Source of the DNA: Eupeodes corollae | Lineage: Eukaryota; Arthropoda; Insecta; Diptera; Syrphidae | Reading direction: 5' to 3' | Length of the DNA stretch: 64,000 nucleotides | Assembly (NCBI RefSeq): GCF_945859685.1 | Contig: NC_079147.1 | Location: 211,795,578-211,859,577 of the forward strand | In this document: in pieces, positions 34,736 through 44,600 of the stretch | Position numbering within the stretch: position 1 is the stretch's first letter | Layout of the letters: each line of letters begins with the position of its first letter | Translations under genes and position numbers: made by a program | Notes under the pieces: generated by a model | Databases searched by the model: none | Told to the model about the DNA's origin: nothing | The model's input: the letters and a program-made list of their open reading frames with translations, nothing else

Positions 34736-35580
34736 ATATTTAAAAAAAAAATAAAAGTTGCTAGATTTCAACTGTACTACTCAATAACAATTTCTCGCAA
34801 CATCATATACATATATTAAAATAAAGATTCAAAACTAACAAGAATTTCGAATGCTTTAAATTACATCTACGAAAAAAACATTTGAACTTCACAGAATCAT
34901 TAAACAATTTATTGTTAAGAGATGTTTTTCATTTTAACTTGATCTGAAAAACACAGTTTTTAGTTGTTTTATCATTTTTAAAGCGGTATTTTTTAAATGG
35001 CTGATTTATTAAATCAAAATGTAAGGTGAGATTTGAATCAAGGACATCCTCATCCTTTAAAAAAGTATTGTTTTGTTTATGTAATAGAAAAAAAATTAAT
35101 TTTGTCGACCAGTGTTATTGTATTGGCTCAAATAATTGGTTCAATGGAAAAGTTTTAGGAATTAGGAATAAATGGATAATGAAGTAACAGAGATCTATCC
35201 AAGTACACAATTAAGTTAACTCCTCAGCTTCAATTGCAATCCCTTACTAACCCAGCACAGCACGATAAAATAAAGATCTATCAATCCCAAACATTGAGAA
35301 GTTAGTATTATTCACTCTAAGAACTTTAGAAAACTCGAATGAAATTGTTATGAAATTTGAGTAATCCGTTTAAGGAAAAAACGTTAAGAACCTAAAGATT
35401 AGAAGACCATAAGATTATAAGAAATTTTGTTAAAAAGCCTTGCTGAAGTCATTCCTCGTGTTCTTGTCGTCTTGAGGATCGTTATTCGGGACTAAACATT
35501 ATCTAATTTTGTTGTGTTTTCCTTAAAACTTGGTAAGATAGATAATCTTATGGTCTTCAAATCTTAAGGTTTTTATTTTT
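34736..35580. other. No recognisable feature
   Basis: AT-rich sequence. No gene or repeat seen. Confidence 0.35.
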
Positions 35581-36545
35581 TTTTACCGCACGTTCAAGGT
35601 AGTTATTTAGGACCTCGCCTCTTTATCCTCACAATTAATGGCATTGACATTATTAAATATCCATATACGCTGACGAAACTAAATTTTTTAAAATCATTGC
35701 AGGATATGAATCCAAATAGATCTTGAGAATTTCCCAACCTGATGTACGAAAAATGGATTAGAGATCAACATTTCAGACAATGAATTTTCCACGCAAAAGC
35801 ATTAACACTACTCTCAGTCATTACTATCTTCACAATCATCCCACACGGATAGTAGAAAACATAGAAATGAACCTTTCATATAACCGCAAACTGACGAAAT
35901 AACTAAAAAGGCCAAAGATGTTTAAAGATCATTCAAAGAATGATTCTAATCATTACAAAACCGATCGTTTTATATAACGTTTGCCCGACTTCTTCTTGAA
36001 TATGCTTTTCAGGTTAAGTCTCCATATCAAGAAATTTAACTAAAATGTCTTCGATTTGCACTGCAATACCTTCGTTGGTAAGTTTTGTTGATCTTACTCC
36101 CTTATCGTGACTGCCTCCATCTGTTAACACTCGACTTATTACAGTACTTAGAGAAACTGCTGACAAATTTTCATCCTTTATCGTCCTGTCTCTGGTTCAC
36201 TTGATTGCTCCTCTTTGTATAATAGATCTCTTTCAACATTAACCCCCGAAGTTTGAAAAACCCCACAAACTGAAAAAAACCGCTTATTTATCAAGACACC
36301 CGACCTTATATGACCTTCACGAACGTCTGACCCGTATGCTTCAGTTGGTCCGAACCACATTCATTTGATTTTAACTTTAGCTCCTATAACCACAAGGTCC
36401 TGTTAGCAGCCCCCCCCTCCTACTCATAGTTATAAGTTTAGATTTAAGTTAGTTTTAAGTTATACTTATAGCTTGAATTAAGGGGGATAAATGGGTATTA
36501 AGGCCCCCACTAAAGTTAACAATAAAAATGTTAATTTTAGTGAGG
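35580..36545 (+). mobile_element. LINE 3' end (RT palm, C-terminus and 3' UTR)
   Basis: Plus strand. LGPRLFILTINGIDIIKYPY near 35610 is RT motif B/C. ADETKFFKIIAGYES near 35665 shows the catalytic YADD box changed to YADE. Later come FHAKALTLLS and, on the same strand near 36300, TSDPYASVGPNHIHLILTLA. A 3' UTR-like stretch with complementary TTAACAT/ATGTTAA parts ends near 36545. Frames are broken. Confidence 0.72.
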
Positions 36546-38500
36546 CCTGACTTATTCTTGTCCTCGCTTTTTTTTCATAATTTTTGAACAATTTTTATCG
36601 TTTAGTTTCTATAAAAATTAGCAGTATCTGTATCATAATAATCATACAAGACTCATATTAAAGTAAAACACGTGATTTAATATTATATTCAAGAAATTGT
36701 TAATGAAGATGAATGATACATTTTGACTTAACTGTCAACTAGAATTTCTAGAAATAAAAGACAAACATACATAATATGTCATGTGACAGTTTTTACTCTT
36801 TTATGTTATTTTCTTTAGAATGTAAGGTTTCGTGACTAAAAGATTACACTTCTCATTTTTAAGAGTTTTCAAAAATATTTTTCTGCAAAAAGTAACATTT
36901 ATAAAAGCCAAAACTTAAAAACTTTTTCAATTTCAATTTCAAACGAAGAAATATTTAAAATTTGTTCTACGAAAACTTCTTTTCTAACCTGTATCTTGGC
37001 TCTACACAAAACAATATCTCTTTCGATTTTATTAAATTCTTGGAAACCAATATGTCCATCGGATGTTAGCTAAAAGGTAGATAAAAAGGAACACCTTTCA
37101 ACCCCTTTAACAAAATTGTCTTTTAAATTTAAATTCTAAAACCCACATAAATTGAATTTGCCTATAGAACAGAACCCATACCCAGACCCTGATCCACCTA
37201 CGCTTCCAACACAAAAAAAAAGTCCAAAGCGAGATTTCGCTTGATAAAAAAGATATCAAAAGGACAACTAAACCGAAAGGACAACTAAAAAGAAGAAGAA
37301 GAAGCAAGATGAGCAACATACAAAAAATGAATTAAGTGACCCTTTCCAAACCACATCAAGTTTCCAAAATTTCATACCACATCTGTCCAGCAGAAGGCGG
37401 CCGGCGCGGAGCGGCAGGGTTCAGGTGAATCTACGTTACATCTTCAAATGGTCAATAGCTGGGATACCTATTTTTGAAACTTAGTTCTTATTAAACAAAA
37501 AATTTAAAAGAAAAACAAAATATACGAACTTAGTTAAACCAACTTTGTATACGTATACGCTTATCTTTATTAATAATCAGAAGAACAGAACCTTCTGGGC
37601 CAAAAACATAAGACGAAATCCTTAAAATGAATTAATTTTACAGGAGGACAGCCATGACCATACCAGAACGCACAAACACACACATAATTTAACAAAAACT
37701 AAATCGATAACACCTTTGTTTTGGCATAAGAAAGGACGAGCGAGAGGACGTTTTTTTGTTAACTGAAATTGAAGGACATGCTGGGATTCGCTTCCAAGAC
37801 AAATAATAATTCCTATCTGACGGCCAGCAACGTTCGTTTGGTTGCCTCAGAGCTGTCTCATGAACTTGGGATTAACGTAAATTAAGAGAAACCACAAAAG
37901 ACGAACAAAAACAAAAAAGGACCTGATTACAATTCGTAGCATCGCAGCAGAAGTGGACAGAAAAAATGAAGATGCGAAGAAGCAGAAGCTTTCGCAGTGG
38001 AATTCCCATGGGAAATTGAAAACCCCTTCGAGACATTCAACGAAATTCTTGAAATTGTTTATGAGATTTCGTGACCCGTTAAGGAATCAAGAACAAAAAA
38101 AGGAGCTCGCATTCTTCCTTCACAAAAAGGAAAATGACAAAGGATTTAGGTTTTTCATACTTCTTAAATTTTGAAACGGTTATAAAAATAATTTTAAAAA
38201 CAAATCAAGAGTGTGTAAAAGTTAGTTGGGCTTTAAACTCAAAAAAAAAAAAAATCCATAAGATAAAAGGGAAGGGTGGAGTTTAATGTGCTCTGACTAT
38301 CTATTAAACCAAGTTTTAGGGAAAACAAAGAAAACTTTTAGATAATGTTTAGTCTCGAATGACTACTCTCAAGGCGACCAGAACACGAGGAATCCGTGAT
38401 CTTCATTTCAGCAAACAAAGACGAAAAAGTTGAACTTTTTAAAGACCATTAAGGTGGTAACCCATCTATAGTTCATCCAGAGTTGGAATTAATATTTAAT
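36546..38500. other. No recognisable gene
   Basis: No supported coding region. A GC-rich patch (about 37390-37425, GGCGGCCGGCGCGGAGCGGC) stands out in the AT-rich surroundings. It has no CpG-island-like length. The frame at 37953-38171 is lysine-rich and unrecognised. Confidence 0.35.
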
Positions 38501-39614
38501 ACACACAGAAAAATATCAATGTAAAATCAACTTAAACAAATGATTCAACATTTTTTAGCTATGATTTTGCTTCCATAATGTTTCACGTTAATTTAACATG
38601 TTTTCTCGTTGAAATGATGCGCAGAAATGTAACGTAAAAATAACATGAACTAAACTTAAATCGACATAAATAACATAACGATTCAACTAATAATCCTTGT
38701 TAAAATATGTTTGTTAAGAAGTTTGTTATGAATTATTACCATGATTCTTTTTGAGACAATTGGTTTCCCTGTTGAATTGACATGAAAATACTCTTAAAAT
38801 GAAATGGTTTCAACTTTAAAATAACACTATAGTTCACGTTGAAATAACCCTGCTCGAAAATAAAATCAAAAAACATTTTATCTCTTTTAAAATGCTGATC
38901 ACTACGGTTTAGATTATCGAAAAATACTACCAATAAAAAGCGGAACATGTTTACATGGTATTAATATACAAAAAACTATTTTTCAAACCACTAAAGTATA
39001 CTTAAATCTTTTACTGTCATAAAGTTTCTAAATAAATTGAAATAAGTGCAAAAGCTCAAGTTGGGTTAAGTTATATTTAATTATTTATTTCAAATCATTT
39101 ATAATGATCAAAATAATTGTATACATTTATTTCTTAAGTATAATTTTCCATTATTATTACGAATAAAGAATTTTGAATTTCTTACTCCTCACCGGATTGG
39201 AAACGTTTCCGTCTTTGGTTGGAGTATTTATCCCAGAGTTTCCCACAGGGGTTATTCTAATATAATAAAATTTCTAGTAAAAATCGAATATTATTTTTTA
39301 AATCCATAGTTATTTTGAAATTTCAATATCAATGGAAAGCAAAAAATATATATATGTAAATATTATTTTAATATTTCTTTACAATAAAAAGAATTAAGAA
39401 AATGAAATCTTATCTTTCGGAATTGTTTTTCTTGTAACTTTGGTACTATTGGAATATTCTTGAAAGTATACCATGGCTATGTACGTAACATTGTGTACAC
39501 AACATTTCTTTAATATATGTTTATTGGAATACTTACATTTCAGCAAATAATAATCAATTAAAAAGAAATGTTTACTAATAGTCAAAATGTTTTGTGTTGT
39601 GTTATAGAAGCTAA

Positions 39615-39915
39615 TAAATAAATTGGGTGGCGCGACAGTCCGTTGAGAACCAAGACCTAGTGACTTACAACTCTCAACCATTCCTGTATGCGAGTAATGT
39701 TGTTAGGAATGAAGGGGACCTACAGTTTATATGCCGACTCCGAACGGCTAATTTTGAGAAAGCACTTTTTCATGACAATAGTTACTCTTGGAGAATTTGT
39801 CAATTCCTCGCAAGAGGCAGTACCCGTAAAAAGACTTTAGATTGCATAGGCAGGGATCGAACCCAAGACCTCTAGCATGACAGTCCAACGCACTAACCAT
39901 CATGCCACGGGTACT
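39615..39915 (-). mobile_element. SINE, full length with target-site duplication
   Basis: Best copy of the family. The minus strand starts TACCCGTGGCATGATGGTTA (A box) and continues to GGTTCGATCCCTGCC (B box). It then has the body GTACTGCCTCTTGCGAGGAA, AGTGCTTTCTC and AGGAATGGTTGAGAGTTGTA, the 3' end GGACTGTCGCGCCACCCAAT and a TTTATTTA tail. The direct repeat AAGCTAA flanks it at 39608-39614 and 39916-39922. No protein is encoded; movement would depend on a partner LINE. Confidence 0.9.
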
Positions 39916-40479
39916 AAGCTAAAGTCTTCAATACTAATGTTTATAAAATCGATTCGAAACAAATCCATAAAGTGACCATTGATGTTATTGGACTAAAGAA
40001 TCGATTTGCTTTTTAAGATTTCTTGTAGCAAAATTTCAAGTTTCTAAAAACCAAAATGTAGACGATTATGTATTGACATTTTTTTTGTATATTGTACTCT
40101 AGATAATTGGGTTGGGGAAGTTAAATCTGTTGAAAAAATACAAGATCTTGATATCGAAGGCGATTGGGAAATCGAACGAGACTGAGACTGAAGCCAGAAA
40201 ACTACATTTCTTGTCGCTCTATCCGACAAAGACAATGGGTCATATGCTAAAAGATGAGAAAGTTCTCAAAGTCAGAGCTGACGAGCTTGAACTCGCATGT
40301 GAGATCGATCGAGTTCCCTCTCTACAGTTCTGACTCAGTGATATGAGAACGATCTCAAAGCTCTTTGTATGCACTTGCGCTAGTTAAAACAGTAGTTTCT
40401 ATGTGATCAGTCGGGTCAAGAAGGAAAATGGTATCATTAGTACAGTAATAGTGCTGAGGAATTATTTTTTATGTGATTA

Positions 40480-41985
40480 CTAGCGGCTCGGTACGTGCTT
40501 CGCTACGTATAAGGCATAGTAATAACAAAAATTATTATTAAGTTCATTTATTCAAACAAAAAAATATTTCAAATTGCTAGCTATTTAAAAGTCCAAATGA
40601 TATATTGTTTATATTATATTTATCAGCATTTTTCATTTTGAGCATGAATAAATAAAGAGTTGAGGGTACCGACTCTGAAAAAGGCAACATAAAGTTGGCC
40701 ATGTGAAAATCATGATTCCTCCAAATTGACACCACAAACGTGAAGTGTTTGCCCTTGGGCCTTATTTATGAACATCGCAAATGATAAAGGCACAGGATAT
40801 TGTAATCTTTTGAATTCAAATGGCATATCAGTTGGAATCATAAAGATACTCGGTATTAAACACACTTCTCATTTTAATTTACCAGTTAGGATTGTAGCTT
40901 CAATCAAATTTGGCAATAACTTTTTCACTGCCAATCTGGTGCCATTACACAGTTTTGGTGGATTAATATTTCGTAATAATATAATCAAAGAACCAGTTTT
41001 CAGATTCAAGCAATGTGGTGGTATACCAGGGGGTTCCAATGAATTTAAAAATTCAATTGGATAATTCATTGGTTCATCTTGATTCATAACACTGTCAATT
41101 GATTTATATGTCGTGACTACACTTGGCAGTTTCGATTGAATTTGAAAATTAATGGCATTGATATGATTGTTTTTCGGTGCTAAACTGGTGCGTTCTCTCA
41201 AACAATCATGATTTCTGTAATTCTGAAGAAAATTCGGATAAACACATTCAACCAACTCATCTATAGATTGCGCAATTGTACAAAAATTGTTCGGTAAAGT
41301 GATCCGTTGGTACTGTCGATTGGTATTTTGACATCACCAATTTCTAAAAATTGTTTTGATAACTCATGGGCAGTGCAGCATAATGTAAGTGAATACGCAT
41401 ATTAATGTTAAGTGTCAATTTTTGTACATATCTCCAAAGAACTGATGATTTCAAACAGGCGTTTATTTCATTAGTAGGAATTGACGTTAATCGCAGAATT
41501 TTTTTCCATAGCAGAATTTCTCGAAATATTGCAAGTTGGAGTTTCAATCACCCGTACAATGTACATTCAATGACAATTTTAATACAGAATGTGCGGTCCG
41601 ACCATAATGTTACAGCAATTAACTAGATGCAAGTGGCAATGCAATTTTCTGTTCCGATCGAATAGTCGCTAAAATCAATGATACAACGAAAGATTTGCCT
41701 GTACTACAGATGCATCCAAGAAATATAATCCACCTGTATTATTGGAAATGGCTTGCATGATTGTGTCATACATATGTTTTTGTTGAATATTTAATTTAGT
41801 TAAATCCGATTGTACAAATAAATGTAAATCACGTTGCAATTCACAGTCAAAAAAATCATGTATCTTACGACTTGTTGCGGTCATACCCAAATGTTCTAAC
41901 GCCTTATTTACAATCTTTAAACTCATATCTTCAATTATTGTTACAGCTTCGTTCTACATTTTCAAGGTGATCAACAAATCGCGAT
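40480..41985 (-). mobile_element. Helitron 3' half with degenerate helicase
   Basis: Minus strand. Blocks of the Helitron-type PIF1-like helicase appear in order: QRDLHLFVQSDLTKLNIQQ, KHMYDTIMQAISNNTGGLYF with LDA (Walker A is shifted, STGKSF), NEINACLKSSVLWRYVQKLT, NSLEPPGIPPHCLNLKTGSL, LLRNINPPKLCNGTRL, NLIEATILTG, FAMFINKAQGQTLHVCGVN and FSHGQLYVAFFRVGTLNS. The 3' end is CCGCTAG followed by T at 40480, with a small GC-rich hairpin (CGTGCTTCGCTACG) about 10-15 bases before it, as Helitrons have. Rep and the 5' end are absent. Confidence 0.88.
40869..41255 (-). pseudogene. Helitron helicase fragment (C-terminal part)
   Basis: 128 open codons of the helicase, from ECVYPNFLQNYRNHDCLRER to LIEATILTGKL. 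The block with PMNYPIEFLNSLEPPGIPPH and LRNINPPKLCNGTRL is the family-typical stretch between helicase motifs. The reading frame is lost on both sides, with a stop in NLEES before FSHGQLYVAF. Confidence 0.85.
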
Positions 41986-42205
41986 TTCTTTACGTACAAA
42001 ATGGTTGTATATGGGAATATAGAAAGATGTTGATTTTATACCTTTTTGAAGATTTTTTTTTAATTTTCTCTACGTACAAACCTTCTCTAGACTTCCACGA
42101 ATAATTCAAGACCAAAATTAGCCAAATCGGTAAAGGCATTGTTGAGTTATAAAATTACAACGAAAAGTGGCATTGATTTTTATATTTATATGATTAAAAA
42201 AGAAA

Positions 42206-42529
42206 CTATTTTTCAAAATACTGATCCTGGTCAGCAAACTTCAATACTTGTACATTACTACATTTCCCATTTACGTTGGATGTATCCTGTACATTTATTG
42301 GATAGTATCTTTTGCGGTTGATGTACTCCTCGTAGTGATAGAATGGTTTCCTTATACGCACATGAGTACAATTCAGAACACCAATGGCGTAAGGAAACTC
42401 ATTATTACTGCTCCATAACATTTGCACTTCTTCTATTTCTTCAGAAGTGTATGGGAATATGCTCCAATCAGTTGCACGGCTTGCTCTACCCCCTAAGATA
42501 GGGTTGATTGATATGTAGATCTCATACAA
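42206..42529 (-). pseudogene. PIF/Harbinger transposase fragment (DDE_Tnp_4)
   Basis: 107 codons. NPILGGRASRATDWSIFPYT precedes the core FPYAIGVLNCTHVRIRKP and HYEEYINRKRYYPINVQDTS. In the family the core reads GVIDCTHV, so the first catalytic Asp is Asn here. After KRYYPINVQ the usual DxxGxFTxVDVxxPGSxHDS block has decayed. No TIR or 3-base target duplication was found. Confidence 0.8.
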
Positions 42530-43066
42530 CCGAGCATTTGCTCTTTTTTTTGCATATCAAAACTAGAACTTTATCTAATAGAGCTTTCATCGAGACATCG
42601 ATCTCAACACTTTGAGTTTGGACTCACAGCTTGAAATCGGTCTCGGTTTCAAAACAATATCTCATCGTTTATATTTATATTAAACTAAAACAAACAAAAT
42701 ATTAAGTAACTTGTTTAAATAAATCGAAATCGTCAGCTTGTTATAGTTCTGTAAAAAAATTCTCCTAGGTAATAAACTGTATGAACAAAGAACTGATTTG
42801 GAAACAATTGCTTTGTAAAATCCTGTACTTGAATATGTATTGTTTTTCAAAAATTTCATGCGGCAATAATACCCCGAATGTTTTTTTTATTTATCTATGG
42901 AGATCCGCGTCATGAAAAACTGCATCAAAAATCCATGTCATGAACATTATTCCAGTCATTGATCCAGAATTACAGTGTTAATTTTCTGACTTTAAGCTTC
43001 AAACGCTCATCCTCGTAATTAGAAAAATGTATATTTCCCTATTTTAAAACTCACTTACATGCTCTT

Positions 43067-43490
43067 ACTCCGATTTGTGTTATAGCTTTTTTAATTTCCT
43101 CCTTGGACAAGTACTTAAAATTTACATATGTAATCGATGCCTCTAAAGAAAAATACAAAACCAAAATTATTAATGCGATGCTACACAAAAACTCTTCAGG
43201 AATTCGTAGATTCTTGGAGACTGAATTTTTCCAAAACCTCGTTCTTCTAGCTTGCTTTGGTTTACATCAGCAACAGGTAAATTTAGTATAATATTCCTTG
43301 CGTCGGTTGCGTAATTTATTGTGGTTTTTGACCACAGTTTAGAAGTTATCTCACTATTGTCTGCATAGAATAAACTTATTTCGGTATTATGCAGATTTGA
43401 AGGTATTAAATTAATATTTTTATTTTGATCAGCAATAGGGAACACTTTGAACCAATATTTTAGTTTTTGGAAAAATGCAGGTGCTCGAAT
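43067..43490 (-). pseudogene. Unidentified coding-like segment with a splice donor
   Basis: Minus strand. One frame reads LKYWFKVFPIADQNKNINLI, PSNLHNTEISLFYADNSEIT, KLWSKTTINYATDARNIILN and VNQSKLEERGFGKIQSPRIY, then hits a stop near 43172. About 20 bases on, another frame gives EASITYVNFKYLSKEEIKKA and ITQIGVRA, followed by a strong donor (AGAGCAT/gtaagtg at about 43067). I do not recognise the protein. It could be a broken host gene, a fragment captured by a transposon, or part of the element bounded at 38501/43930. Confidence 0.45.
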
Positions 43491-44019
43491 TTAAATAACT
43501 GACTGTGTTGCAATTCAATGTTACTTGAACACTGCTCAATAACACTTCAACACGGATGGATGTTGATTTAACGCGAAACCATTGTTCATTAAATAAATTT
43601 TAGGCAGATGAACTCTCAAATAGAAAACAAAAATATAACGGAGATTTCGAAAATGGTTTAACTATTAAATCAATACGAAACGATTTTGTTTCAAAATCAT
43701 TAAATTTTAATTCAAGACGAAATCGCGTTAAGCTGACATTGCTTATATACTAAAATCGAAATCAAACTATTTCAAATGTTAAATCATATGAAATTTACTT
43801 TCAGTAAACGCTAAAAATGTGGTTTTGTAATGAAAAATTGATGAATCAACACTTAAAGTAAAATAACAAAACAATATTAAAACAACATTTTTTTATGTTA
43901 ATTTTATATTGCTGTATTTTTCTGTGTGTATGCAAACAATTTTTTCTCTTATCCCTATTAATCAGAAGAGGCTTTTAATGGGTGTTTTTATTTTAAGTAT
44001 GGAAATATAAGTTGGAAAC

Positions 44020-44340
44020 ACTATTTTAACAGACGTCCATTTAGACAGCTGTCATGTGATTTATTTTAAGATTAGTTTTGAATTTCAATATGAATAGACT
44101 CAAGCCTGAACAACGCTTACAAATTGTGCAAATGTATCTTGAAAATAATGGTTGTGTTCGAAATTTTCATAAGCGAATATTGTCCAGCAATGAAGCTCAC
44201 TTTTGGTTGAATACTTGAATGTCGATAAACAAAATTCCCGTATTTCGAGTTATAATAATCCACAAGTGTGTTGAGAAACTGTCATAACAACCAACAGGAT
44301 GGTGGAACAATTGGTCCGTACTTTTTGTAAGAACCTTTCT
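44020..44340 (+). mobile_element. Mariner (DD41D type) stub
   Basis: Plus strand. ATG at about 44091 begins MNRLKPEQRLQIVQMYLENN, the N-terminus of the DD41D transposase as at 21000. After KR it jumps to ILSSNEAHFWLNT, the first catalytic block (Asn in place of Asp), then SINKIPVFR and QQDGGTIGPYFL. A large internal deletion removed the HTH; the 3' half is absent. Confidence 0.78.
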
Positions 44341-44424
44341 TCTTTCCTTGTTTTCTTACTCAAATGTTATCAGCTTTAAAACCATTCTCCTGTAAAAACA
44401 ATTGCAATAGACTAGTTTTGATAA

Positions 44425-44600
44425 TTATGTGCACGACTGTGTCGCACGAACTAGACTCTATTTACAAATAGTTTTTGTAATTTTGTATTATAATTCAGAC
44501 AATTTACCTTTAAAATAAGTTTTTCTTCAAAAATCTTTATCTTCACTTTAAATTTTCATACAAAAATGATGACAAATTGTCGAGATATCAATAATGTGTC
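44425..44600 (+). repeat. AT-rich fold-back repeat family, terminal fragment
   Basis: Begins with GTGCACGACTGTGTCGCACG and continues with ACCTTTAAAATAAGTTTTTC, the same order as 6072-6175 of copy 1. The motif is therefore a shared subterminal block of the family. Confidence 0.65.

Larger units (their letters stand above)
38501..43930. mobile_element. Possible composite TIR element enclosing several transposons
   Basis: The ends look like short inverted repeats: CACACAGAAAAATATCAATG at 38502 and, as complement, CACACAGAAAAATACAGCAA at 43929. Both are followed by TAAAAT(C/T)AAC. Between them lie a SINE, a Helitron 3' half, a Harbinger fragment and an unidentified coding-like stretch. CACAGAAAAA is a common insect sequence, so the pairing could be chance. 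Confidence 0.35.

Noticed and set aside
39840..39915. Possible tRNA gene on the minus strand
   Set aside because: The A and B boxes are those of the SINE head. There is no acceptor stem pairing, and a 3' SINE body follows.
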